From contig CALJOJ010000007.1 in assembly GCA_937981665.1 (NCBI GenBank), forward strand, positions 1 through 64,000: DNA of 64,000 nt. The letters run 5' to 3'. Origin of the DNA: an uncultured Rubritalea sp. (GTDB lineage Bacteria; Verrucomicrobiota; Verrucomicrobiia; Verrucomicrobiales; Akkermansiaceae). Below the pieces are notes generated by a model, which worked only from the letters and a program-made list of their open reading frames with translations, did not search any database and had not been told where the DNA came from. This document shows positions 48,081-57,978 of this stretch, piece by piece. Every line of letters begins with the position of its first letter. Within the stretch, counting starts at the first letter, position 1. Both the position numbers and the translations under genes were made by a program.

Positions 48081-49925
48081 TTACTTCACTATCTTACCGA
48101 GCAAGTCATTCATGCGATTCACCATTTTCTGTGGATTATCCATCATACCTGCCGCTAGCAGAGCGTTGTCAGTGAGCTGTTGAGTCACCATCGAAGCAAG
48201 CTCCTCGTCAGACTCTTTAAGAGCTGAAAGATTCTTGATCACTTCGTGTCTAGGATTCACCTCTAACACGACCTTTGGCTCTGGTGCATCTTGCCCCATA
48301 GCTTTCATCATAGCGCGCATCTGCGCATTTGGTGCTTCTTGTGGTGCTAAAGCAGCTACTGGACTATCTACGAGACGTTTACCTGCTTCTACTTTCTCAA
48401 CACGTTCGCCGAGTGCCTCAGCCATCCATTCTGTAAGGGATGCTAGAGCTACTTCATCGAGCGCTTCACCATCTGTAGCCACATCATCGAGTTCGATGTC
48501 TGCACGGTCAGCACTCACGAGCTTCTTACCTTTAAACTCAGGCATTGTGTCAAAGACGTACTGATCCACAGCATCTGTAAAGATCGCTACCTCAATACCA
48601 CGTGCCTTGAAAGCCTCAAGATAAGGACCATTTTCGATGACTTCACGAGATGCACCTACCAAGTAGTAGATCTCATTTTGATCATCTTTAGCGCGGTCTA
48701 CATAGTCAGCGAATGATGTCACCTTCCCTACCTCAGTCATCGTAGACTCAAACCTAAGGAGCTTAGCAAGAGCCTCCTGATGCTCGAAGCTAGTAGCGAT
48801 TCCCTCCTTGAGGAATCTGCTGAACTTAGAAAAGAATTCTTCATACTTCTCAGAGTCATCCTTAGCCTGCTTCTCAAGGAACTTAAGATAGCGCTTAGTG
48901 ATCAGCTTATTAAGCTTCTGGATAAGAGCACTGTCCTGCATACTCTCACGTGAAATATTTAACGGTAGATCTTCACTATCGATCACCCCCTTGAGGAAAC
49001 GAAGCCAATCCGGAAGCAAGTTCTTCGGCTTAGCTTCAATCATTACCTTACGGCAGTAGAGTGAAACACCAGCCTCCATCTGTCCCATACCGAACTGCTC
49101 TTGATTTTCCTGAGGAACGAAAAGAAGTGAATTGATAGCAAGTGGTGCATCAGCACTAAAGTGCATGGTGTAACGAGGCTCATCCCATGCTCCAGCTACA
49201 AACTTGTAAAACTCTGAATACTCTTCTTTAGAAATGTCGCTCTTCGACTTAAGCCAGAGAGCTTCTACCTTGTTTACCTTTTCACCATTTAGATTGATAG
49301 GGAAGGACACGAATGTAGAGTACTTTTCAAGGATTGCCTTGATCGTCTCAGTTTTAGCAAATTCTGCCTGATCTTCTTTCAACTTCAGAACCATTCGGCA
49401 ACCACGCTGCACCTCAGAGCTTTCTTCGATCGTGTAGCCAGTGGAGCCATCACTTGTCCATACCAGATGCTCACCTTCCTCAGAATCCCAGCTGTGAGTG
49501 TGCACTTCTACTTCATCTGCGGCCATGAAGGCCGAGTAGAAACCAACACCAAACTGTCCGATCACGTCTGCATTACTCTCGCCCTTGTCCTTAAGTTGCT
49601 GGAGAAATGCCTTCGTTCCTGAGTGAGCGATGGTACCAAGATTCTGCTGAAGCTCAGCACGAGTCATACCGATACCAGCATCGCTGATCGTGAGAGTATT
49701 ATTCTCTTCATCAGTAGTGATATTGATTTCTAAAGGTATGTCTGCATCGACAACATTCTTTTCCTTAAGCTGCTTAAGGCGGAGTTTCTCAAGTGCGTCT
49801 GCTGCATTGGAAACAAGCTCGCGCACAAAGATTTCTTTATCTGTGTACAGTGAGTGGATCACAATGTCTAAAAGCTGTTTTACTTCGGCCTGAAAGCCGT
49901 GTTTTTCAGTATCTGTTGTAGCCAT
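48081..49925 (-). CDS. htpG: Molecular chaperone HtpG (Hsp90 family)
   Basis: 614 residues from the ATG at 49925 (MATTDTEKHGFQAEVKQLLDIV); an earlier start nine codons upstream is possible but lies outside the family. The GHKL ATPase motifs are NAADALEKLR, DAGIGMTRAEL, GQFGVGFYSAFMAADEV and the later GVSLYCRKVMIEA; the middle domain has SEDLPLNISRESMQ. It folds client proteins with ATP. The ABC genes on the plus strand diverge from it. Confidence 0.96.
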   Translation of the reverse strand: MATTDTEKHGFQAEVKQLLDIVIHSLYTDKEIFVRELVSNAADALEKLRLKQLKEKNVVDADIPLEINITTDEENNTLTISDAGIGMTRAELQQNLGTIAHSGTKAFLQQLKDKGESNADVIGQFGVGFYSAFMAADEVEVHTHSWDSEEGEHLVWTSDGSTGYTIEESSEVQRGCRMVLKLKEDQAEFAKTETIKAILEKYSTFVSFPINLNGEKVNKVEALWLKSKSDISKEEYSEFYKFVAGAWDEPRYTMHFSADAPLAINSLLFVPQENQEQFGMGQMEAGVSLYCRKVMIEAKPKNLLPDWLRFLKGVIDSEDLPLNISRESMQDSALIQKLNKLITKRYLKFLEKQAKDDSEKYEEFFSKFSRFLKEGIATSFEHQEALAKLLRFESTMTEVGKVTSFADYVDRAKDDQNEIYYLVGASREVIENGPYLEAFKARGIEVAIFTDAVDQYVFDTMPEFKGKKLVSADRADIELDDVATDGEALDEVALASLTEWMAEALGERVEKVEAGKRLVDSPVAALAPQEAPNAQMRAMMKAMGQDAPEPKVVLEVNPRHEVIKNLSALKESDEELASMVTQQLTDNALLAAGMMDNPQKMVNRMNDLLGKIVK

Positions 49926-50087
49926 AATGTATATATTAAATTTGTAGTCCAAATTTCTGGCGGGAATATACGCTCCTTCCCCAGCTGATCAAGTCAATTT
50001 TACTTCTAACAGCGGGATCGATATTTTAGCTGATATTTGATTGCCTGTATTTTAATTTACGCTAGGTTAATACTATTGAATTAAATC

Positions 50088-50984
50088 ATGAACCATTCAT
50101 CTAACCACGCACTCGATGCACCCTTTGCGATCGAAATCAAAGACCTGGTAAAGACGTATCGCTCGTCATTTAAAAAGGAGACCTTCAAAGCTGTTGATAA
50201 AGTATCAATCAACATCAAAGCTGGTGAAGTATACGGACTTATTGGACCAAATGGCTCAGGCAAATCCACGACCATGAAAGCTCTACTGGGTCTCATATCC
50301 CCTACTTCCGGGCTTTGTAAGGTCTTTGGCTGTGACTCTACTAAAGTTGACGCCAGAAGCGAGATCGGCTTCTTGCCAGAAAACCCATATTTCTATAAGC
50401 ACCAGACTTCTTCAGAAACACTCAAGTTCTACGGTAACCTCTGTGGTATGAGAGGAAAATATCTCAACAATAAAGTGAATGAACTCCTAGAACTCACTTC
50501 TCTGACTCACGCCAGAAACCGCAGACTAGGAGGTTACTCTAAAGGTATGCTTCAGCGTGTAGGCTTGGCCCAAGCTCTGATCCAGAACCCTAAATTACTC
50601 ATCCTTGATGAACCTACTGCAGGCGTAGACCCTATTGGCTCACGTGAGATCCGTGACCTTATCTTCCGCCTGAAGGAGGAAGGAGTAACCATCTTCCTCT
50701 GCTCACACCTGCTTGAGCAAGTACAGGAAGTCTGCGACCGTGTAGGCATCATCTTTGAAGGTCAAATGGTCAATGAAGGTACACTCGATGAACTAACAGC
50801 TATTGAGAACCAGCATGAGGTCATTCTCGAAAATGCCGACGAAGGACTTCTCGAATCCATCAGTGAACTAGTCCGCCAACACTCCAGTAGCGGAGCTAAA
50901 ATAGTGAGCTCACAAACTCCAAGATCGTCACTCGAAAAACTCTTCATCGACACTGCTAATAACCGAAAGAACAAGAAATCATAA
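50088..50984 (+). CDS. ABC transporter ATP-binding protein
   Basis: 298 residues. Walker A GLIGPNGSGKSTTMKALLGL, signature LGGYSKGMLQRVGLAQAL, Walker B LLILDEPTAGVDPIG, switch His in LCSHLLEQVQ. It resembles the ABC-2 export class. The C-terminal 70 residues extend past the core (NQHEVILENADEGLLESI). It is encoded five bases ahead of a membrane subunit and with a third gene after that, all plus strand. Substrate unknown. Confidence 0.9.
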   Translation: MNHSSNHALDAPFAIEIKDLVKTYRSSFKKETFKAVDKVSINIKAGEVYGLIGPNGSGKSTTMKALLGLISPTSGLCKVFGCDSTKVDARSEIGFLPENPYFYKHQTSSETLKFYGNLCGMRGKYLNNKVNELLELTSLTHARNRRLGGYSKGMLQRVGLAQALIQNPKLLILDEPTAGVDPIGSREIRDLIFRLKEEGVTIFLCSHLLEQVQEVCDRVGIIFEGQMVNEGTLDELTAIENQHEVILENADEGLLESISELVRQHSSSGAKIVSSQTPRSSLEKLFIDTANNRKNKKS

Positions 50985-50988
50985 GCCC

Positions 50989-51921
50989 ATGTCTGTAAGT
51001 CCTGAATCTTTCAAAAAAACATCCTTCATCTCTCTCGCACGCATCGGCGTAATAGCGAGTCACACCTTCACTCAGCTAGTTCGCATGAAGGTTTTTTATT
51101 TTCTCATTGCATTCGTCATCTTGCTCTGGGGAGCAAAGCAAGTGATCTTCCAAAATGAAACTGGTGGTGACACCAGCCCGGAACAAGAACTCAGACTCAT
51201 TAAGAGCACAGGTTTCGCGGCCATGAATATGTTCTCCATGCTACTCGCACTGTCAGCTACAGCATTACTCATCCCGAAGGACATTGAAGACCGCACACTC
51301 TACACTATCTTATGTAAGCCAGTACCCCGCTTAGATTATTTACTCGGTAAGCTGCTAGGTGTGCTCGCCCTCATCTTTGTCTCTCTGGTAGCAATGGATC
51401 TCGTCCTCTGCTTCTTTCTCGACCAGAAATACTCTGAAATCATCGACATCCAGACATTAACCTATACTAGACAAGGCATGCCACAGGATATGATCGAAGC
51501 CAAGCTAGCTAACATCAACGCTCACGGAGTATCTATCAATATCCACCTAGCATCCTTTGCTATTTTCCTGAAAGCCATCGTGATCGCATCGATTGCCCTA
51601 TTGATATCCACCTTCTCTACATCGACTCTCTTCACTTTAATACTAACCCTGATCATCATTGTGATCGGTCTCATCCAGTCAGACGCAAGAGAATACGCAG
51701 ATACTATGGCTAAATTTGGCGTCGAGAATCAGCTCTCTAAGATCTCACTGATGGTCGCAGTTTTCTTCCCTGATCTACAATTTCTATCTATTGAAGACGG
51801 GGTCATTGATGGACACGCTGTACCGCTATCTATCATGGGTAGAATCACTATTCTCTCACTATTCTATCTCGCTATTTACGTAATCCTCTCATGGTTCACC
51901 TTTAGGAAGAAAGAATTTTAA
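50989..51921 (+). CDS. ABC-2-type transporter permease
   Basis: 310 residues with about six hydrophobic helices (VFYFLIAFVILLWGAKQVIF; AMNMFSMLLALSATALLIP; LGVLALIFVSLVAMDLVLCFFL; FLKAIVIASIALLISTF; TLILTLIIIVIGLI; ITILSLFYLAIYVILSWFTF). LIPKDIEDRTLYTILCKPVPRLDYLLGKLLG is the conserved inner block of ABC-2 permeases. It works with the ATPase just upstream. An export role is inferred from the class. Confidence 0.85.
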   Translation: MSVSPESFKKTSFISLARIGVIASHTFTQLVRMKVFYFLIAFVILLWGAKQVIFQNETGGDTSPEQELRLIKSTGFAAMNMFSMLLALSATALLIPKDIEDRTLYTILCKPVPRLDYLLGKLLGVLALIFVSLVAMDLVLCFFLDQKYSEIIDIQTLTYTRQGMPQDMIEAKLANINAHGVSINIHLASFAIFLKAIVIASIALLISTFSTSTLFTLILTLIIIVIGLIQSDAREYADTMAKFGVENQLSKISLMVAVFFPDLQFLSIEDGVIDGHAVPLSIMGRITILSLFYLAIYVILSWFTFRKKEF

Positions 51922-51926
51922 TCACC

Positions 51927-52874
51927 ATGGCTAAGCTCAAAAATGTCATCGTCATTCTTATCGTTCTCGCCATCACAGGCTGGAGCCGCATGCCTATAGA
52001 GCAGCAACTCGCTGAAGACCTGCATGAACTAAAGCTCGTACCACCTAGACTCTCATTAGAGGACAGATCTAGACTCAAGCAGAAGGCATTTATCGCTACC
52101 TATGGAAGCCTCCGCCCTACCATAGCTGCCTTCATGAGCTCAGCCACTACCCGTCCACACTCAAATCAAGAATGGGATAAAGTCGAAGACTCTTTTGAAG
52201 AAATCCTCTTACTCGACCCCTATAACTTCCACTACTGGGACATGGCATCCTGGCACATGGCGTATAATGCAGCGATCGACAAAAAATCAGATGAATCACT
52301 AACTGAAGTAGCTCGAAATCGAGTCTTTGAGAGATATATCCAAAAGGGTAAAGATATCATTGATCGTGGAATTGAAATAAATCCCGATGACTGGAGATTT
52401 CAAAATCTAAAAGCAAACCTAGAGGGCAATAGATTTCGAAATCCAGACTATCCAGCTGCCATTGAAACTCACAAACAAATGCTGACTATGCCAGATCTAC
52501 CCTATCACGCAGTCCGCCAAGCCAATATCAGAATCTTATTTAACACCCAAAACTTACCAGAAAGACATCAAGAAGCCTACGATATAGCACTAGAACTCTT
52601 CGCTCGCGGTGGTCAATACCGTACACCCATTGTCCTAAACCAGCTCTTCATTAGTAATTATCATCCGCTGACTATAGTAGAGTCTCCCATGTCACTCATT
52701 GAGATCTATGGCTCGGAACAAAATGCCTTAAAACATCTTCGAACGTTGTGGCGTAACAGAAAGCAAGGGCCAAAAATATACGGTGTCGAGAAAATGATCA
52801 AGCAACTAGAAAAAAATACCACCCTACTGGACAAGAAGAGAACAATATACCAAAACACAGAGGTAAATAATTAG
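51927..52874 (+). CDS. Hypothetical protein with TPR-like helical content, ABC-linked
   Basis: 315 residues. A single N-terminal hydrophobic helix (VIVILIVLAITGW) probably anchors it; the rest is soluble and helical. WDKVEDSFEEILLLDPYNFHYWDMASWHMAYN and GIEINPDDWRFQNLKANL have the spacing of tetratricopeptide repeats. It starts five bases after the permease stop and is likely co-translated. The role is unknown; it may be a partner of the transporter. Confidence 0.65.
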   Translation: MAKLKNVIVILIVLAITGWSRMPIEQQLAEDLHELKLVPPRLSLEDRSRLKQKAFIATYGSLRPTIAAFMSSATTRPHSNQEWDKVEDSFEEILLLDPYNFHYWDMASWHMAYNAAIDKKSDESLTEVARNRVFERYIQKGKDIIDRGIEINPDDWRFQNLKANLEGNRFRNPDYPAAIETHKQMLTMPDLPYHAVRQANIRILFNTQNLPERHQEAYDIALELFARGGQYRTPIVLNQLFISNYHPLTIVESPMSLIEIYGSEQNALKHLRTLWRNRKQGPKIYGVEKMIKQLEKNTTLLDKKRTIYQNTEVNN

Positions 52875-52992
52875 CTTCTAATATACATCATTGTGGATAC
52901 TAGAATTACATATTAAGGCTATTTTTTGCTTTCATTTTTCCACCAATCGTCCATGCATAGTCACTAAGCATCCAGCAAAAAATAACCAATTC

Positions 52993-53715
52993 ATGAAAAT
53001 CGCATTATTTGGAGATATCCACGCCAACTTAGAAGCCCTCGAAACCGTTTTAGCAGACGCTAAAGATCAAGGTTGTGAAAGCTACGTATGTCTTGGTGAC
53101 ATTGTCGGCTACAATGCCAACCCATCTGAATGCCTAGAAATTATCCGTGAAATGGGTTGCCCTGTAGTTAAAGGAAACCATGACGAAGACGCAGGCGGAG
53201 ATCACTCACTTGAGATGATGAATCCCGTTGCAGCTGAAGCGCTCCAGTGGACACGTGACCAACTCACTGATGAGCAGCGTGAATATCTAGCTAAAATGAG
53301 AATGGTAAGACAGGTAAATGACTTCACCATCGTTCACTCGACTCTCGACCAACCTAACATCTGGAATTACGTGACTAACAAGTTCGACGCAATGTCAAAC
53401 TTCTCATACCAATTCACTCAGGTATGTTTCCACGGCCACACCCACGTCCCACGCGTATTCGTACGAGGAGACAAGGTATATGACGCTCCATCTGAGACTT
53501 TCATTCTTGAAGAAGGACTTAAATATTTCATTAATGCCGGCTCTGTTGGTCAGCCTCGTGATGGAGACTGGCGCGCATGCTACAGCATCTATGATACTGA
53601 TAAGAAGGAAATCAGCTTTCGCCGCTTAGAGTACGACATCGAGACCACACAGAAGAAGATTCTTGCTGCTGGACTCCCTGATGCACTCGCTAAGCGACTC
53701 ACTGCAGGTAGATAA
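52993..53715 (+). CDS. Calcineurin-like metallophosphoesterase (YfcE/MJ0936-type)
   Basis: 240 residues from the ATG at 52993 (MKIALFGDIHANLEAL); an upstream start at 52891 would add a poorly coding stretch. The metal motifs are GDIHAN, LGDIVGYNANP, GNHDE, and FHGHTHVPR, with the His in VHSTL. It hydrolyses phosphoester bonds with two metal ions; the substrate cannot be told. The frame upstream of the chosen start contains no conserved motif. Confidence 0.88.
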   Translation: MKIALFGDIHANLEALETVLADAKDQGCESYVCLGDIVGYNANPSECLEIIREMGCPVVKGNHDEDAGGDHSLEMMNPVAAEALQWTRDQLTDEQREYLAKMRMVRQVNDFTIVHSTLDQPNIWNYVTNKFDAMSNFSYQFTQVCFHGHTHVPRVFVRGDKVYDAPSETFILEEGLKYFINAGSVGQPRDGDWRACYSIYDTDKKEISFRRLEYDIETTQKKILAAGLPDALAKRLTAGR

Positions 53716-53766
53716 ATCTCGCTTTTGAGCATATCCTACACACTCAATAGTGAACTCTTCTATTTC

Positions 53767-54168
53767 ATGAAGTCACTTTAAATAGTCTGTGCACTCAACA
53801 TTAATACAGATGGTGAACTACTAGCTTATAACCGCGGTTCAACACAATCTAACCCAGACAAATGCGAATTCCCTGGTGGAAAAATGGAAGCCCACGAGAC
53901 CAAGGAACAAGCTATCATTAGCAAAATCCCTGAAGAACTGCAGATCGACATCACTCTCATAAAACAACTCGACTCAGGCACACATCAATACCCAGATTTC
54001 CATATCACCCTCTCCCCTTATCTCTGTAAATTTCCATCAGTGGAAACACCAAATCCCACTGAACACTCAGAATTACTCTGGTTAGACCCGCTGAAAAGTT
54101 TAATACTAAATCTAGACTGGGCAGTAGCTGATATCCCCATTCTACATCAATACATCAAATCACTATGA
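53767..54168 (+). pseudogene. Degraded Nudix (MutT-like) gene
   Basis: From the ATG at 53767 the frame reads MKSL, hits TAA, then continues IVCALNINTDGELLAYNR, EFPGGKMEAHETKEQA: the MutT/Nudix start and Nudix box. The box is spoiled: the REUxEExGU part reads SKIPEELQI, so the Arg, the first Glu and the Gly are replaced. An ORF from the internal ATG at 53884 lacks the first half. The end TGA overlaps the next start as ATGA. It is probably a dead 8-oxo-dGTP-type hydrolase. Confidence 0.7.
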
Positions 54169-54812
54169 CCAATTCTAATAACAAACTCATCGTCTTTGAC
54201 TGCGATTCCACCCTCTCATCCATCGAGGGCATCGATGAACTAGCTCGTGAAAAAGGTGCTGAAATTTTCCAAGAAGTAGAAACACTTACTAACGCAGCGA
54301 TGAATGGAGAAGTCGCACTCGATGAGGTCTTCTCACGCAGACTAGAGATCATTCAACCAAACCTAGCAACCTGCCAAAAAATCGAACAACTATATATCGA
54401 TACTGTTGAGCCTACTGCTATGGCGACTCTCGCAGAGCTCAGAAAACAAGGCTTCACTATCATTATACTTTCTGGTGGATTCAAGCGTCTTATCGAGCCT
54501 CTAGCTGCTCATTTAGGCATCGAGAGAGTAGAGGCTGTTCCACTCATCCTCGATGATGCTGGCAATTTTGTGAAATTTGATAACACCTACCCAACTACCT
54601 ACAATGGCGGTAAGCCTCAGATCATTGAAAAGCTAAAAGCTGAATACTCACCCGAGCGCATCATTATGGTGGGCGATGGAGTCTCAGACTTAGAGACTAA
54701 GAGCAACGTAGACATGTTTGTAGGTTACGGTAAATACACCGATAGACAAAAAGTCCGTGAAGAGTCAGATCATTTCATCTACTCACTCGCAGACCTATTA
54801 GATCTCGTTTAA
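54165..54812 (+). CDS. HAD-family phosphatase, phosphoserine phosphatase-like
   Basis: 215 residues. The nucleophile motif is VFDCDSTLSSIEGIDELA; motif II is IILSGGFKRLI (Ser-Gly-Gly), and the last motif is VGDGVSDLETK. The layout and size fit SerB or the related phosphatases. It probably dephosphorylates phosphoserine or a similar small phosphate ester in the cytoplasm. It overlaps the stop of the Nudix remnant by four bases. Confidence 0.85.
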   Translation: MTNSNNKLIVFDCDSTLSSIEGIDELAREKGAEIFQEVETLTNAAMNGEVALDEVFSRRLEIIQPNLATCQKIEQLYIDTVEPTAMATLAELRKQGFTIIILSGGFKRLIEPLAAHLGIERVEAVPLILDDAGNFVKFDNTYPTTYNGGKPQIIEKLKAEYSPERIIMVGDGVSDLETKSNVDMFVGYGKYTDRQKVREESDHFIYSLADLLDLV

Positions 54813-54816
54813 GATC

Positions 54817-55908
54817 TTACGCTTCGAACGGTGTTCGCAAGTATTCTATCGCTTCTATGAGGTCTTCTTCAGTCACTTCGTCAGATACAAAGCTGTCTCC
54901 CAGCCCCCTCAGCAAAACAAAGCGGATAACCCCACTAGCAAACTTCTTATCAGTAACTAGCTTCTGCATTATCATCTCAGTCTGTATGCTCTCATTTAAG
55001 ACCAAAGGAAGATGAAATGCATCTAATAGCGCTAGAACACGCTTTCCTTCATCCACTGATAGCGTGCTTTTCTTCTGCGAGAGATAGACTGCAGCCCTCG
55101 TCCCCAATGAAATAGCCTCACCGTGAAGTAATTCCCCATACGGTAAACTCGCCTCGATACCATGACCGATGGTATGACCAAAATTTAACAATGCTCGTGT
55201 ATCATTCAGCTCCTGCTCATCCTCTTCCACCACGCGTGCTTTAATCGCTAAATTCCTGGCTAACAGCTCAGCTGGAGGTTCTTGATTCAGCGGATCTAAA
55301 CTCTCTAAGTCTACAAACATCGCTTCATCACGGATAGCTGCATGCTTGATCACCTCGGCATAGCCTTCTCGGTATTCACGACCTGGTAATGTAGATAAAG
55401 TAGCTGGGTCCACTAATACAAGTCTTGGCTGATGAAAGGCACCTACTAAATTTTTCCCCTCTGCGATATTTACTCCCGTCTTCCCACCTACTGAACTATC
55501 CACCTGAGAAACAATTGTAGTAGGAATCTGAACAAAAGGAATACCACGGTAAAACACTGAAGCTACAAACCCCGCCAAGTCACCCACTACTCCGCCACCT
55601 AGTGCAACAACAAATGACTTTCTACCATGTCCAGCTTGAGTCATCTCACGGCAAAGCTGCTCCACGTTAGACATATTCTTAGCTGCCTCACCAGCCTCTA
55701 CCACATGCCTAGAAAGCAAGAATCCATCAGACTCAAGCGCACGCATAACAGCACCGGCATAATGCGCCTCTACATTAGAATCTGTAATCAAGGCACAACG
55801 CGACGGCAACCCAAGTGAAGAAATTTTCTCACCTAATTTATCTAAAATCCCATATTCACACCAGACATCATAACTCCTATCTGCTAAATTCACATGTACC
55901 ATACTCAT
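54817..55908 (-). CDS. aroB: 3-dehydroquinate synthase
   Basis: 363 residues. VVALGGGVVGDLAGFVASVFYRGIPFVQIPTTIVSQVDSSVGGKTGVNIAEGKNLVGAFHQP is the NAD and substrate-binding core; EGYAEVIKHA and LNFGHTIGHGIEA carry the metal-binding Glu and His residues. It makes dehydroquinate from DAHP, the second step of the shikimate pathway that feeds trpE. Convergent with the HAD gene, four bases between stops. Confidence 0.95.
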   Translation of the reverse strand: MSMVHVNLADRSYDVWCEYGILDKLGEKISSLGLPSRCALITDSNVEAHYAGAVMRALESDGFLLSRHVVEAGEAAKNMSNVEQLCREMTQAGHGRKSFVVALGGGVVGDLAGFVASVFYRGIPFVQIPTTIVSQVDSSVGGKTGVNIAEGKNLVGAFHQPRLVLVDPATLSTLPGREYREGYAEVIKHAAIRDEAMFVDLESLDPLNQEPPAELLARNLAIKARVVEEDEQELNDTRALLNFGHTIGHGIEASLPYGELLHGEAISLGTRAAVYLSQKKSTLSVDEGKRVLALLDAFHLPLVLNESIQTEMIMQKLVTDKKFASGVIRFVLLRGLGDSFVSDEVTEEDLIEAIEYLRTPFEA

Positions 55909-56064
55909 AGATGAGGGATTAAAGCACCAAGCCCACTAAGTAAACTATGAATTCATACTGCAAAAATAATTTCTAACGAATATCGTTCTTAGTAGACAGA
56001 TACCATAAAACATATTCTGATTCGCTCATCAGAGTCTCCCTCTCAAACTAACACCTTATTACTA

Positions 56065-57675
56065 ATGGAAAAAATCCAAATCAAATGCCAGTTCTGTGGT
56101 CAAAAATTCGCTATTCCTAGTGACTTTATGGGGAAAACAGTAAAATGTGGCGGCTGTGATGAAATGTTTGAGGTTTCTGAGGCATCTCTCAGCAAGCAAA
56201 GAAAAGTCTATCCTGGTGAGCGAACTAATGAACCCGAGAAGACCTACGCTAAAGCTGGCTCAACAACCCCAACAACGAATAATAGTTCAACCGTGAATTT
56301 CCAAACGGCAAGCTATCAACACATTAGCTCGAAATACGCTCAACCGAGGAAAGCTAATCAGCCATTGATGATTTATACTGGTATTCTCATGCTTCTCACA
56401 TTCATCGCTATCTTCCTCTCAGGAGGAAAAGAAGGCGGGATAATGGATAGCTTAGATAACTCTAGGCGTCTCGTCCTAACTGGCTTTGTCGTACTCGTTG
56501 GCTCCCTGCTCATCCTAATTGGATTCAGAAGAAAGCCTAAAGCTTTACTTCCTGTACTTATATTAGGAGGCATTCTTGCCGCTATGCCGTTCATCTATCC
56601 TGGTGAAATCACAGGGTCAGAAGAAATCACCATGGAGCACACTGAGATCCACACAACATCAGAAACCGACACTAACACTGGTGAGCAGGATAACTTTGTA
56701 GAGGCACTAGAAGAGTATAAAGCTGGCATAGGCTATGATAGAATAGATTACCTCCGCGGAAAGGAATCAGACCCAAACCGAGTCAAAGCCATCATTCTCC
56801 ATGACTGCAAAATGCAATACCTTGACACTATTCTTATCTATCTAGATCGCGCCCTATCACTAAAGGATCAACCGACCACATATCCTAATGGTAGAGAGAT
56901 CAATGGTAAGCCAGTGACTCTCATCACACTAGTGAGTGACACCTCGTTAGAAGACCTCTACGAAATGACTAAGAAATTTGGCGAGCCTATTGAGATGAAT
57001 CCTACTCTTAGCTCGCTCAAAGTAATTGAAGTAACAGTAGATAAAACCTCTCTAGCTCCTCCTAAAGAAGGCGTCGTTTCGAACCCTCTCGACCCCAACT
57101 ACTTTGACGCTAATCTCCTAGAACTTCAAAGCATCGACAGATCTAGGCAAATTGAGGCAGCTAAACGACTAGAATCAGGCGATCATATTGGTAGGCAAGC
57201 AGACATTGCTGAAACTCTTGCTAATCAGATCACTATCACTGACCACGAACTGTCAGCTCAGTTCATAACCACTCTATTAAACTGGACAAAACCCGAGTTC
57301 AAAACCCACCAAAAAGTACTCGATTATGCGCAAAAAATTGCCGGTTCCACGGACATGAGCCAGTCAGTGATGAACTACCTCGTGAAAAAAGGTATCCCTG
57401 GTTCAGCATCTATACTAGCTAAGCAATGGGCAACAAAGCAAGGCCCCCTCCTCTGGCAAAACCACATCATTCAAGCTAAGTCATATGGTGAAGAAGCCAT
57501 AATCAAAGCACTCCCGCATGTACCTCAAAGTCACTACAAATCAGCCGCAGCTATCCTGACTAAAATTGGAACCAGCCGCTCCCTACCCGCTATAAATAAC
57601 GCTATTTCAAAGGCTAACAAAGAGGACAGAAAGTATTTAAAAGCTGTTATTGACGAAATTAAATCTCGGCAGTAG
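56065..57675 (+). CDS. Zinc-ribbon (MJ0042-type) membrane protein, unknown function
   Basis: 536 residues. The N-terminal ribbon has two CxxC pairs (IKCQFCGQKFAIPSDFMGKTVKCGGCDEMFEV). Three hydrophobic helices follow (about 110-185: MIYTGILMLLTFIAIFLS; LVLTGFVVLVGSLLILIGF; LLPVLILGGILAAMPFIY). The large C-terminal part (about 210-536) is soluble, with helical pairs near the end that look like HEAT repeats (GTSRSLPAINNAISKANKEDRKYLKAV). Ribbons of this type are common in Planctomycetes and Verrucomicrobiota membrane proteins. Function not known. Confidence 0.7.
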   Translation: MEKIQIKCQFCGQKFAIPSDFMGKTVKCGGCDEMFEVSEASLSKQRKVYPGERTNEPEKTYAKAGSTTPTTNNSSTVNFQTASYQHISSKYAQPRKANQPLMIYTGILMLLTFIAIFLSGGKEGGIMDSLDNSRRLVLTGFVVLVGSLLILIGFRRKPKALLPVLILGGILAAMPFIYPGEITGSEEITMEHTEIHTTSETDTNTGEQDNFVEALEEYKAGIGYDRIDYLRGKESDPNRVKAIILHDCKMQYLDTILIYLDRALSLKDQPTTYPNGREINGKPVTLITLVSDTSLEDLYEMTKKFGEPIEMNPTLSSLKVIEVTVDKTSLAPPKEGVVSNPLDPNYFDANLLELQSIDRSRQIEAAKRLESGDHIGRQADIAETLANQITITDHELSAQFITTLLNWTKPEFKTHQKVLDYAQKIAGSTDMSQSVMNYLVKKGIPGSASILAKQWATKQGPLLWQNHIIQAKSYGEEAIIKALPHVPQSHYKSAAAILTKIGTSRSLPAINNAISKANKEDRKYLKAVIDEIKSRQ

Positions 57676-57770
57676 TCTGCGCCTGCACAAGTAAGAAATT
57701 TAGCTTTCTCAAGTTACTATTTCTTACGCACTGTAAAATTTTACCTTATATAATTAAGGCTTGTAAAAAA

Positions 57771-57854
57771 GCCACCGTGGCGGAATTGGTAGACGCCCCA
57801 GACTTAAAATCTGGTGTCCTTCGGGGCGTACCGGTTCGATCCCGGTCGGTGGTA
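57771..57854 (+). tRNA. tRNA-Leu(UAA)
   Basis: 84 bases with a long variable arm. GCCACCG pairs with CGGTGGT; anticodon loop CTTAAAA gives UAA; T arm CCGGTTCGATCCCGG. No CCA is encoded, unlike the tRNA-Arg copies. A run of T follows and may end the transcript. The rest of the gap 57676-57978 shows nothing else. Confidence 0.95.
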
Positions 57855-57978
57855 TTTTTTATTTTTTTCTTCATGCCCCCCGTCTATCCACTACAACGAT
57901 AGAGATGACTCCATCCCCACCAGCTTGACTACGTGTAGCTAGATAGGTGAATTTAATCTCGCTCTAACTTCCAATCAT

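Noticed and set aside
53884-54168. A complete 94-residue Nudix gene from the internal ATG
   Set aside because: The ATG lies inside the Nudix box; the first half of the domain would be missing. Listed as a pseudogene instead.
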